A stretch of DNA of 46,883 nt from an uncultured Rhizobiaceae group bacterium. GTDB taxonomy: Bacteria > Pseudomonadota > Alphaproteobacteria > Rhizobiales > Rhizobiaceae. The position numbers and the translations under genes were made by a program. The stretch's first letter is position 1. Every line of letters begins with the position of its first letter. The DNA lies in the NCBI GenBank assembly GCA_938030595.1, contig CALHIB010000173.1, forward strand, positions 1-46,883, written 5' to 3'. The notes below the pieces were generated by a model that saw only the letters and a program-made list of their open reading frames with translations, was not told the DNA's origin and did not search any database. Below, piece by piece: positions 24,580-33,570 of the stretch.

Positions 24580-27500
24580 TTAGCGTTCAAAAACTCTTCT
24601 ATATTCTGAATGAAATTACCGCTGTTATCTGGTGGTGTTTGTTCTTGCAATTTTCTTAAGGCCTCTGCTTCTTCGGCCTCAGCTTTCAGCTTTGCAAGTC
24701 GTGCTTCTTCTTTTCGTTTTTCAGCTTCCGCAATTTTGCGCAATCTTTCTTTTTCAGCAGCTTCTGCTTCTCGCTTGAGGCGTTCTTCTTCCACTCTTTT
24801 GGCTTCTTCTGCTTCAATAAGTTTGCGCTCTTCTTCCAATCGCAAGGCTTCGAGGCGCAAGCGTTCGTCATGCTGTTCTTTTACAAAGTTATAGGCAATT
24901 TGATCTCTCAGCCTTTGTTTTTCCATCACTTGCGCTTCAAGGGTTTCCAAGCGACGTTGACTGATTTCAAAAGCACGTAATGACAAATATCCTTCAAGCC
25001 GGTCTGTGTTGATTGATCGTTCAAGAGAAGACAAAGCGCCTTTCCATGAAATAGTCGCCTGTGGATCCGCACCGCTAATCTGGTCGCTTTTCTCAGGTGT
25101 AAGTTCAACAACCGTACTCGCTGCCAGAATTGAATTGAGAAGGTCATACTCAACTTCGGATTTCAGCGATGTTTCACCAGAAGTATATCCCACATTACGC
25201 GCACGTATCTTGCCCCTGTTAATGGAAAATGGTGTATCAAATTCCGCAACCTTAAACCCTGAACCAAAAATATTCTTTGCAAACAGGGTTTGAATCTTAT
25301 CAGATGTAATCTCATAATTATCTACGTCTGTTGCCTGCAAAATACCCTCAAGAGCATTGACATCTAGTCCGCTCACCTCCCCCTCTTTCAAGGCGAGAAA
25401 GCCATTACCTGAAAGATTGGAGATCAAGTTATCAAAACTCTGTCCTGTAGCTTCTGCAGAGCCATTCAGCGTTAGCGCACCACTTATGAAATCAGTTAGC
25501 CCGAAAGCATTGGTAAACTGCTTTGCATCCATCCCCAGCATCGAGTAATTCAAATTGGCAAGTACGCTGCCTTTGTTATTTTTAAGACGAAGCCCACCTT
25601 CAATTTCCCCACCCAGGAAACCAAAGGACAGCGCATTGATATCAATCGCACCATCAAGCATGGCAATTTGAAATTTGGCGCTATCACCCGTGTACTGATT
25701 ACCCAAATGCAACTTGTCGGACGTAACAGAAATATTTGCATCCAGCCCTTCAAACAGTGGTTCACCAAATATGCTGTTCGCTTCAAGCGAGATCAAATCC
25801 CCTATTCCCAATGAATTGCCGAGTTTAGTTGTGCGCCCGAAGACAGCTTCTGTAATTATCGGTAAATCAGCCCTAGAAAAAGCCAACTGACCGTTGATGC
25901 GCGGGCGCAAAACCTGCTCCTGCTTGAGCGCTAGTTGCCCGGAAAACTGATTGCCCGAGAGCTGACCTTTTAGTGCATCAAACTTAAAGTCTGACTTGGT
26001 TTTGTTCAGTTGAAAGGAAGCCGAAACAGGCATTGTTGCGTTCAGAACGACACCAGGCAAAAGCACATCGACCAACCTAACATAAGGCGCTATGTCCTTT
26101 GCTCCAAGTGTAACAGCAAGATCAGCATCATAATCATTCCAATTGCTTGTCACGATTTTTCCGGTAGCTGCAAGAGTGGCATCATTTCCTACCATTGAAA
26201 GCCTTGTATTAAAGCCTGATTTTGCTGCACCAGCAAAACCAAAATCCAATTTTAAAGTACCGTCAATCTCTTCACTCAACTCCGTTGCAACAGTCGCAAC
26301 ACCCATCTGCTGCAATAAAATAGACGGCGCCCTATTCTTCAACGAGCCATCAATGGTTAGAGGCAATAAGGTTAAATCTTCAAGACTACCGTCAAAGCCT
26401 AATTGCATGGAGATATCCGACCCGCCCATCTCGCCATTAACAAGCACTCTCCCTCTGGCGCCTTTGGCATTTTCAGTTGTATCAAGCTCCATATTTAATC
26501 GAGTGTCTTTCGTTAAGTCAGAACGTGATTGCAAACGTCTGATAAAACTATTCCCGCCAAAAAATTGATTTGAAAATGCCAGCAATTGGGTTGCGTCTTT
26601 GGCACTGATATCAAGCTTCATATTACCATTAGGTTTAACCAATATATTTTCGATGCGTCCGACTGTGGCGATATTGGCTCCCAGAACATTTTGCGCATTT
26701 AGTCGCTCAATTGAAACCGTTCCTTGATTGATTTGCACATGAGCATCAACACCATTTGCAACAAACGGCCTGTCAGCGACCATCGCCTCAAACACATCAG
26801 CTTTGACTTTGATATTCAAATCATGAATGGCTTCTTCGCCGTCCGAGTTTTGGGTTAAAGAATAAATCGCTGACAGATCATCAACGTTAACACGATTGCC
26901 TTTCAACTCAACCAGGATCGCAGGGCGCCCACCCTTTGAAGAAAGCCTTTGTAGCTTACCCCGCAGCAAGGCATCATCTAATCTTAATTCAACATTCTCC
27001 AGGGTAGTTTGACGCGGGGAAATAAGAATATCCGAAGACAAACCAACAGACTTTAATTGCCTGAAGCTTTCATCAACATTCCCTGATACCCAATCAGCAA
27101 AACCGGAAGGTTGGCGTGATGCAATAACAAGTTTTCCGGAAAACCCAAAACCGTTTTGAAGTCCAAGCCTGCCTTGCGCTTCAAAGGCTGTATTGCCAGG
27201 CAAAGTTGCATTCAAATTACGCAATATCCATCCCTTACCCGTAGGACTTATGCGTGCCTTCACATCTCTGATAAAAGTATCGCCTGCAACAATTGCAGGT
27301 AAAACCACATCAATCTCACCCTTTGCAGTTGGTACCGGCACACGTTTTAAGATTGCATGAAGTGCAGATAACCTGTTTTCCAGATTACTTTTATCTTGCT
27401 CATTCGATGTCTTCTGCAACTGATCAACATCAATCTGACGTCCATCAGCCAACATCTTGAAATAGATTTTTTCACGCAGGTTGATAACGCCTTGCCCGGT

Positions 27501-28385
27501 TATTGTGTATGGATCATCTCTCGATCCGATATCCAGACGATACTCACCAATATCAACCTGCTTCGGGGTCGCTAAAAAATTACCTGTTGAAAAAACCGGA
27601 AGCGGTTCATGCGACCCAATCATCTCACTGACCTGCAGTTTTGAAAACGGTGAAACTCGAAACTCCCCATTCCAGGCAAGCGCATTATTTTGAAGTTTAA
27701 CAGGTCCATCCAAAAGAAGATTATAAGGCTGATCTTTACGATTAACTTCCATCTTCAAGCGTAAGGAGCCATCGTCTTGAAACGTTCCCGTGGCAATTTT
27801 TAACTGGCTGGCAACACCCTCAATTTCTGCTTCAGCATTAATGCGCCATGGCCCCAAAATTGATTTGGCATTAACATTACCTTGAATATTCTCAAGCTGC
27901 AAACTGCGTTTCCCGACCAAGCCAGTGACGCGGATTGAACCACTTTCAATATTCAGTTTTTCGATATTCACTTGTTCAGGGTTTACAATGCGTTCTTTAG
28001 GGCTGGTCCAGGGAATTGTTCCATCCTCTGCTACCTGCAGATTAACCCTTGGCTTGCGCATCGACATTTCGACAATACGAACCTCGCCCGACAAAAATGG
28101 CAGTAGCTCTGCATTAAACGAAAACCGCTCCACAGTCATCAAAGGAGAGCCATCTGCATTATTGCCAACTTGCAAGTCTTCAAAGCTTAAAAATGGCAAA
28201 GGCAAAAGTCGCAAGTTGGTTTTACCACCAACCTTAACCTCTTGCCCAATAACACGCGAAGCTTGCGCCTCAAACTCAGCCGTAAATTCGTCCCAATCAA
28301 TAAAGTAAGGAGCAATTAATGCTGCAAACAGAGCAATAACAACCACACTTCCCAGAAAGATAAACAGACGAAATAAAATATTCAT
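24576..28385 (-). CDS. AsmA-family envelope protein, 1269 residues
   Basis: An N-terminal membrane anchor (FRLFIFLGSVVVIALFAALIAPYFIDW) is followed by the AsmA signature EFEAQASRVIGQEVKVGGKTNLRLLP, SFEDLQVGN and a long series of beta-rich repeats. This is the layout of inner-membrane AsmA/TamB-like proteins that bridge towards the outer membrane and are linked to phospholipid transport. The AsmA_2-like region ends near residue 1130. The last 100 residues are a very charged coiled-coil (QEV, EEERLKREAEAAEKERLRK and similar), not typical for the family. The gene stands alone and its stop overlaps the RHH stop by 2 bases. Function in lipid transport is inferred from family. Confidence 0.9.
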   Translation of the reverse strand: MNILFRLFIFLGSVVVIALFAALIAPYFIDWDEFTAEFEAQASRVIGQEVKVGGKTNLRLLPLPFLSFEDLQVGNNADGSPLMTVERFSFNAELLPFLSGEVRIVEMSMRKPRVNLQVAEDGTIPWTSPKERIVNPEQVNIEKLNIESGSIRVTGLVGKRSLQLENIQGNVNAKSILGPWRINAEAEIEGVASQLKIATGTFQDDGSLRLKMEVNRKDQPYNLLLDGPVKLQNNALAWNGEFRVSPFSKLQVSEMIGSHEPLPVFSTGNFLATPKQVDIGEYRLDIGSRDDPYTITGQGVINLREKIYFKMLADGRQIDVDQLQKTSNEQDKSNLENRLSALHAILKRVPVPTAKGEIDVVLPAIVAGDTFIRDVKARISPTGKGWILRNLNATLPGNTAFEAQGRLGLQNGFGFSGKLVIASRQPSGFADWVSGNVDESFRQLKSVGLSSDILISPRQTTLENVELRLDDALLRGKLQRLSSKGGRPAILVELKGNRVNVDDLSAIYSLTQNSDGEEAIHDLNIKVKADVFEAMVADRPFVANGVDAHVQINQGTVSIERLNAQNVLGANIATVGRIENILVKPNGNMKLDISAKDATQLLAFSNQFFGGNSFIRRLQSRSDLTKDTRLNMELDTTENAKGARGRVLVNGEMGGSDISMQLGFDGSLEDLTLLPLTIDGSLKNRAPSILLQQMGVATVATELSEEIDGTLKLDFGFAGAAKSGFNTRLSMVGNDATLAATGKIVTSNWNDYDADLAVTLGAKDIAPYVRLVDVLLPGVVLNATMPVSASFQLNKTKSDFKFDALKGQLSGNQFSGQLALKQEQVLRPRINGQLAFSRADLPIITEAVFGRTTKLGNSLGIGDLISLEANSIFGEPLFEGLDANISVTSDKLHLGNQYTGDSAKFQIAMLDGAIDINALSFGFLGGEIEGGLRLKNNKGSVLANLNYSMLGMDAKQFTNAFGLTDFISGALTLNGSAEATGQSFDNLISNLSGNGFLALKEGEVSGLDVNALEGILQATDVDNYEITSDKIQTLFAKNIFGSGFKVAEFDTPFSINRGKIRARNVGYTSGETSLKSEVEYDLLNSILAASTVVELTPEKSDQISGADPQATISWKGALSSLERSINTDRLEGYLSLRAFEISQRRLETLEAQVMEKQRLRDQIAYNFVKEQHDERLRLEALRLEEERKLIEAEEAKRVEEERLKREAEAAEKERLRKIAEAEKRKEEARLAKLKAEAEEAEALRKLQEQTPPDNSGNFIQNIEEFLNAN

Positions 28386-28409
28386 TTAGTTTTAGGCCCC
28401 AAAAAAATT

Positions 28410-29825
28410 TTACTCCAGATAACCGACAACCTTGCCCGGGTTCATAATATTATCAGGATCAATAGCATGCTTTATTGACGCCATTATGTCTGCGCCCACT
28501 CCGTGTTCCAACCGCAGGAACCTTCGTTTGCCCTGCCCTATGCCATGTTCCCCCGTGCAGGTTCCTTCCATGGCGATTGCCCGTAAATTTAAGCGTTCAA
28601 TAAATGTCTCGGCACGTGCAACTTCATCCTTGTCATCCATCATCACCAATGGCGTAATATGAAAATTCCCATCCCCAACATGGCCTATCACAGGAGCAAC
28701 AAGGCCGAGCTCCTCAACATCCTTTTGTGTTTCAGCAATACATTCAGCAAGGCGTGAAATCGGCACACAAGCATCTGTTGCAATGCCCTGACTGCCTTGC
28801 CTCCACGCAAGCATCGCATAATAAGCATCATGTCGAGCTTTCCAAAGCCTGTTGCGTGCCTCCATGGTCTCAACCCATTGAATGTTACCGCCACCCAGCT
28901 CTTCTGCAATAGCATTAAAGCTTTCAATCTGCTCTGCAACACCATCAGGTGAACCATGAAATTCGAAAAACAAAGTTGGCTTTGGTTCGTATTCAAGACC
29001 GGAATATTGATTGATCATCTTGACTTGAAGCGCGTCCAGAAGCTCAATGCGAGCCATGGGCAATCCTGTCTGCATGGCAAGAATGGTTGTATTGCAGGCA
29101 CCTTCTACAGTTTCAAACTGACAAACCCCTGCCGAAATACGTTCAGGGATGCCATAAAGTCTCAAGGTCAGCTCTGTTATGATACCAAGCGTTCCTTCAG
29201 AACCAACCATCAACTTGGTTAGATCATAGCCAGCAGAAGATTTGCGTGTGCGTGCAGCAGTCTTGACCAATCGACCATCAGGCATAACCACATTCATGCT
29301 GATGACATTTTCCCGCATCGTACCATAACGCACAGCATTCGTACCGGAAGCACGCGTTGCTGCCATCCCGCCAAGAGAAGCATTGGCGCCTGGATCAATT
29401 GGAAAAAACAATCCAGTATCACGCAAATAATCATTTAATGCTTCACGTGTCACTCCAGGCTGAATGACACAGTCCAGATCTTCAGCATTGACTTTGATGA
29501 CTTCATTCATCGAATTAAGGTCTATAGATATGCCGCCAGCAGGTGCATTCACGCCCCCTTCAAGAGAGGTTCCCGTTCCAAAGGGAATGATCGGTACTTT
29601 ATATTCAGCGCAAACACGCACAACCTGCTGAACATCTTGCGTCGATTGCGCAAAAACCACAGCATCAGGAAGCTGGGATGGGATATAGGTCATCGTATGC
29701 GAATGTTGCTCAAGCAAAGCCTGAGAAGTTTTCAGCCGGTCGCCAAATCGCTGTTTTAAAACAGAAATAGCAGTCTGAATGCCAGTATCATTACGATCTG
29801 ACGTTTGTAAATCTTGCAAAGCCAC
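28410..29825 (-). CDS. FAD-binding oxidoreductase, D-lactate dehydrogenase (LDHD) type
   Basis: The chosen start is GTG at 29825 because GGGAGGAG lies 5-6 nt upstream; a longer TTG frame from 29888 has no such support. The 471-residue protein has the FAD PP-loop PFGTGTSLEGGVNAP, the second FAD segment GMAATRASGTNAVRYGTMRENV, and KLMVGSEGTLGIITELTLRL. The C-terminal FAD-oxidase_C domain has metal-ligand motifs GHVGDGNFH and GTCTGEHGIGQGKRRFL. This is the D-lactate dehydrogenase (cytochrome)/glycolate oxidase GlcD family; D-lactate or another D-2-hydroxy acid is the likely substrate. It diverges from the ClC gene. Confidence 0.92.
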   Translation of the reverse strand: MALQDLQTSDRNDTGIQTAISVLKQRFGDRLKTSQALLEQHSHTMTYIPSQLPDAVVFAQSTQDVQQVVRVCAEYKVPIIPFGTGTSLEGGVNAPAGGISIDLNSMNEVIKVNAEDLDCVIQPGVTREALNDYLRDTGLFFPIDPGANASLGGMAATRASGTNAVRYGTMRENVISMNVVMPDGRLVKTAARTRKSSAGYDLTKLMVGSEGTLGIITELTLRLYGIPERISAGVCQFETVEGACNTTILAMQTGLPMARIELLDALQVKMINQYSGLEYEPKPTLFFEFHGSPDGVAEQIESFNAIAEELGGGNIQWVETMEARNRLWKARHDAYYAMLAWRQGSQGIATDACVPISRLAECIAETQKDVEELGLVAPVIGHVGDGNFHITPLVMMDDKDEVARAETFIERLNLRAIAMEGTCTGEHGIGQGKRRFLRLEHGVGADIMASIKHAIDPDNIMNPGKVVGYLE

Positions 29826-29970
29826 CGCTACTCCTCCCGCATCGGCCAGTGTATGACCAAGAATAAAGAAGAGTTCAAAAACTTGCAAACACCAATCAAA
29901 GAAATTTTACACCCTTGCTTCGACTCATTGCCTATGAAAAAGTCAAAGAAAACCAACCCGGTCGGGGAAC

Positions 29971-31614
29971 ATGCCGGAAATATTAAAAAACCTGCCATCG
30001 CTAATCTACAAATGGATTGAGCCAAACTTATCTGCCTTTAATGCAGACAGGCAGCTATCTGTATGGTTTGCAGCACTCATCGTCGGCGCCATTGTCTCAA
30101 TAGCGGCAATTCTGTTCAGAGAACTGATCGGCCTTGTCCAATGGACCTGGCTTTTTGACAGAACAGAAAACGTTGTCTCTGCTGCAAAGGACACACCATG
30201 GTTTGTAATTTTAATGGCACCAGTTATCGGCGGCGCTATCGTTGGTTGGATTATAACCAATTACCTACCCCTAAAACGTACAGGCGGCATTCCAGATGTG
30301 ATGGAGGCACGCGCGATTGATGGGCGTGATATTGGTTTAAAAGACGCCGTTATTTCTGCAGGCGCAACAGCAGTATCACTTGGAACGGGCGCCAGTGCTG
30401 GCCGTGAAGGTCCAATGGTGCACTTGGCTTCAGGCATAGCAACCTGGTTTTCGAACTTTCTAAAAGTGCCTCATGGCTCTCACAATACCTTACTGGCAAG
30501 TGGCACTGCAGCAGCTGTTTCAGCATCGTTTAATGCACCAATAGCAGGCGTTCTCTTTGCCCATGAAATTGTGCTTGGACATTATTCAAGGCGCTCTTTT
30601 GTGCCTATAGTGATTGCCGCGGTTAGTGGGACGATCTTTTCAAGATTGTGGTTCGGTGATGTTGCAGCCTTTGAAATTCCTGATTATCAGATCACTTCAT
30701 ACTGGGAGTTTCCTGCCTTCGCAATTTTAGGTCTTGTCTGCGCACTTGTTTCAGTAATTTTCCAATTTGCACTGGTTAGCACAGACTATGTTGCCAGAAA
30801 CATTGATATTCCGCTCTTCTGGCGTCCTGTAGTTGGCGGATTTATGATTGGTTCAATCGGTATTTTCTTTCCAGAAGCCTTGGGCGTTGGCTACGAAGCA
30901 ACCGACATGGCTTTAAACAATCAGTTGGGCCTCGGACTTCTATTTGCCCTTCTCGTGGCAAAAACTGCCGCTACCGCAATCACCATTGCCTCACGCTTCG
31001 GGGGCGGTGTTTTTTCACCAGCACTTTATCTGGGAGCAATGGCAGGTGGTGCCTTTGGTCTTATGGCATCCAACGTATTCCCGGAGCTGGCATCAAGCCA
31101 GGGACTTTATGCTATTTTGGGAATGGGTGCCGTGGCTGCAGCTGTGCTTGGCGCGCCCTTCTCCACTACGATGATTGTGTTTGAGCTAACAGGTGGGTAC
31201 ACCCTTAGTATTGCATTGCTGCTAGCTGTTTCCATTGCAACAGGCATCAATCAGGCAATCCATGGTCATTCCCTATTTGAATGGCAATTGGAAATGCGAG
31301 GACTTTTTTTCCGCGACGGCCCACACAAATACGTCGTTCGATCTAACAAGGTCAAAGACTTTATGACACCTTTGGAACAAGATGCAGAACCGATTTATCT
31401 AACAACCAAGGAAGATGAAGCTCCAGTATTTTTGCAGGAAACAGATAGTCTTGAAGCAGCGCTAAGAATGTTTGATGATAATGGCCTGCCAGATTTACCG
31501 GTTGTAGACAGCAAACGCGACAACATCATCATAGGCCATGCAACACAAGTCAAAGCCTTGTCGCACTTTAACAAAGCTCTTGTTGCGGCAAGTGAAGAAG
31601 AACATAGAGGTTAA
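29971..31614 (+). CDS. ClC-type chloride channel/H+ antiporter with CBS domain
   Basis: A 547-residue membrane protein. The selectivity motifs are GTGASAGREGPMVH near residue 140, with the gating glutamate present, and GGGVFSPALYLGAMAG near 345. This predicts a proton-coupled chloride exchanger rather than a pore, though a residue at the second proton site must be checked. About ten to twelve membrane segments precede a cytoplasmic part with a recognisable CBS half (DSLEAALRMFDDNGLPDLPVV). GGGGAAC directly precedes the ATG. Role could be pH or ionic stress. Confidence 0.94.
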   Translation: MPEILKNLPSLIYKWIEPNLSAFNADRQLSVWFAALIVGAIVSIAAILFRELIGLVQWTWLFDRTENVVSAAKDTPWFVILMAPVIGGAIVGWIITNYLPLKRTGGIPDVMEARAIDGRDIGLKDAVISAGATAVSLGTGASAGREGPMVHLASGIATWFSNFLKVPHGSHNTLLASGTAAAVSASFNAPIAGVLFAHEIVLGHYSRRSFVPIVIAAVSGTIFSRLWFGDVAAFEIPDYQITSYWEFPAFAILGLVCALVSVIFQFALVSTDYVARNIDIPLFWRPVVGGFMIGSIGIFFPEALGVGYEATDMALNNQLGLGLLFALLVAKTAATAITIASRFGGGVFSPALYLGAMAGGAFGLMASNVFPELASSQGLYAILGMGAVAAAVLGAPFSTTMIVFELTGGYTLSIALLLAVSIATGINQAIHGHSLFEWQLEMRGLFFRDGPHKYVVRSNKVKDFMTPLEQDAEPIYLTTKEDEAPVFLQETDSLEAALRMFDDNGLPDLPVVDSKRDNIIIGHATQVKALSHFNKALVAASEEEHRG

Positions 31615-31645
31615 AGTAAACCGCGCTTTAAATTAAGAATAATAC

Positions 31646-32260
31646 ATGAATCTTATTACATCAGAGAAAATCAACAACCTTGCATCTGCACTATACCACA
31701 TTATCTTCTCAATAGGCATTATTGGAGGTGGTTACTGGGCTTATTATCAATTTGATCGATTACAAAAAGTCGATAATGCATTTTTAGAAAAAGCAAACCT
31801 GGAAATACAAAATCAGCAATTTAAAAACTTAATAAATGAATTTCCTGCTGTTAAAATCACTATCAAACCTTCAATAATCAAAACTAAACGCAGCGAGGTT
31901 TATTTTTTAAAAGTTGATGCAACACTCGAAAACAATGGCGCCTCATCAGTTCGCCTCAATTTTGAAGAAGATTCTTTTTCAATCACACCAGTACATTTTA
32001 CAAATAGATCTACACCAAAATACGGAAAACCAATAGTTTTCCCCATGCCGGCAAGTGATGCCCCATCAAAAAGAATAAACGCATTAACACTTCGCCCCAA
32101 TCATTCCAGAGACTTAACTACAGTTTTGAAAGTGGATAAACCTGGTTTTTATCTAGTGAAATTTTACTCTCATCAGTCCCCAAAAGAAGAAAAGAAACTT
32201 TTTGAACGTTTTGGTATGCCTAAGTCACCAGAGTTCAGAGGTGTGAGGTGTGAGGTGTGA
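31646..32260 (+). CDS. Hypothetical membrane-anchored protein
   Basis: A 204-residue protein with one membrane segment near residues 13-34 (LYHIIFSIGIIGGGYWAYY), a short helical linker and a soluble beta-rich domain (KITIKPSIIK, YFLKVDATLENNGASSV, LRPNHSRDLTTVL) resembling an immunoglobulin-like or beta-sandwich module. I do not recognise a family. Codon use is more AT-rich than neighbours, which may signal later acquisition. Three exact copies plus one variant of the 7-mer GAGGTGT cover the stop codon (32238-32265), so slippage would alter the last residues. Confidence 0.65.
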   Translation: MNLITSEKINNLASALYHIIFSIGIIGGGYWAYYQFDRLQKVDNAFLEKANLEIQNQQFKNLINEFPAVKITIKPSIIKTKRSEVYFLKVDATLENNGASSVRLNFEEDSFSITPVHFTNRSTPKYGKPIVFPMPASDAPSKRINALTLRPNHSRDLTTVLKVDKPGFYLVKFYSHQSPKEEKKLFERFGMPKSPEFRGVRCEV

Positions 32261-32265
32261 GGTGG
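32238..32265 (+). repeat. Tandem 7-bp repeats across the stop codon
   Basis: GAGGTGT occurs three times in tandem followed by GAGGTGG. Each unit contains TGTGAGG, and the stop of the preceding gene (32258-32260) lies inside the array. Confidence 0.85.
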
Positions 32266-32373
32266 GGTGGAAGTGAAATCATTTTTATTGAAGAATAAAA
32301 TTACAAATATGAACAGTTATTAAATATCAATATCCTCAAATAAATATTATATAAATGCAAAGGTATATTAATA

Positions 32374-33564
32374 ATGTCACTAAACTTTGGTCGCCCTCAA
32401 CTTTCAATACCGGGTCCATCGATCATGCCAGATCGTGTTCTGGCGGCCATGCACCGACCTTCGCCCAACATTTACGCAGGTGCCTTGGTTGAATTGGTCG
32501 ACACTCTTTACCCTGATCTTCGAACCGTCGCTCAAACCAAGCATAAACTAGCAATCTACATTTCAAACGGACATGGCGCTTGGGAAGCGGCGCTTAAAAA
32601 CACCGTAAAAGCTGGCGACAAGGTATTGATTATCGGTACAGGAAAATTTCCGCTCACGTGGGGAGAAATGGCGCGTAGTCACGGAATTGAAACACAAGTC
32701 ATTGACTTTGGGATGCAAACTGACTGCGATACTGAAGTGCTCTCGCAAGTATTAAGCAAGGATACCAATAATGAGATCAAGGCAGTTCTTGCCGTTCAAA
32801 CAGATACAGCTTCGTCTGTAAAAAACAACATTCCTGCTCTTAGAAATGCAATTGATGCAGCAGACCATGATGCACTCTTTATGGTGGACTGTATCGCCTC
32901 TTTGGGATGCGATGAATATCACATGGATGATTGGGGTGTTGATGTAACCATTGCCGCTTGCCAGAAAGGACTGATGACACCCGCTGGAATAGCATTCGTT
33001 TATTTCAATGAAAAAGCAGAAGATGCAAGAAAACGTGTAGAGCCAGGAGAATATTGGGATTGGGTTTTACGAACCTCATCTGATATCTTCTACCGACAAT
33101 TTGATGGAACAGCCCCAACTCACCATCTGTTCGGATTACGCGAAGCGCTGGATATTCTGGTTCATGAAGAAGGCATCAAAGCATGCTGGAACCGTCATGC
33201 AACGCTCAGCAAAGCAATCTGGACAGCCATTGATGCGTGGGGGTTAAAAGGCAATTTGGAACTGAATATACCGGACAGCTCCAAGCGTTCTTGTGCTGTT
33301 ACCACACTTAAAACTGGCGCTGGAGAAGCAAGCCAAATCAGACAATGGTGTGAAGCAAACGCAGGTCTAACCCTTGGCATTCCGCTTGGCTTTGAAGGTG
33401 ATGATTTTGATTGTCATCTACGCATAGGCCATATGGGACACCTAAACCCACCAATGGTTATGGGAACCTTGGGAACAATAGAGACCGCAATGAAAGCACT
33501 CGACATTCCACATGGGGAAACAGGACTTTCAGCCGCAACTCAGATTTTGGCCAACCATCATTGA
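32374..33564 (+). CDS. Class V aminotransferase, serine/alanine-glyoxylate type
   Basis: This 396-residue PLP enzyme begins SIPGPSIMPDRVLAAM, as in serine-glyoxylate and alanine-glyoxylate aminotransferases. NGHGAWEAALKN is the cofactor-phosphate region, MVDCIASLGCDEYHMDDWGVD holds the PLP-stabilising Asp, and the Schiff-base lysine is Lys198 in ACQKGLMTPAG. It should transfer an amino group to glyoxylate from serine or alanine, as in the serine cycle or photorespiration-like salvage. No other serine-cycle gene lies nearby. An AAAGG site lies upstream at a long spacing. The gene ends 6 bp from the convergent EAL gene. Confidence 0.91.
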   Translation: MSLNFGRPQLSIPGPSIMPDRVLAAMHRPSPNIYAGALVELVDTLYPDLRTVAQTKHKLAIYISNGHGAWEAALKNTVKAGDKVLIIGTGKFPLTWGEMARSHGIETQVIDFGMQTDCDTEVLSQVLSKDTNNEIKAVLAVQTDTASSVKNNIPALRNAIDAADHDALFMVDCIASLGCDEYHMDDWGVDVTIAACQKGLMTPAGIAFVYFNEKAEDARKRVEPGEYWDWVLRTSSDIFYRQFDGTAPTHHLFGLREALDILVHEEGIKACWNRHATLSKAIWTAIDAWGLKGNLELNIPDSSKRSCAVTTLKTGAGEASQIRQWCEANAGLTLGIPLGFEGDDFDCHLRIGHMGHLNPPMVMGTLGTIETAMKALDIPHGETGLSAATQILANHH

Positions 33565-33570
33565 GCCAGC

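Noticed and set aside
29814-30020. A 68-codon plus-strand frame overlapping the ClC start.
   Set aside because: Low-complexity Lys-rich sequence in another frame, no ribosome site, overlapping both neighbours.
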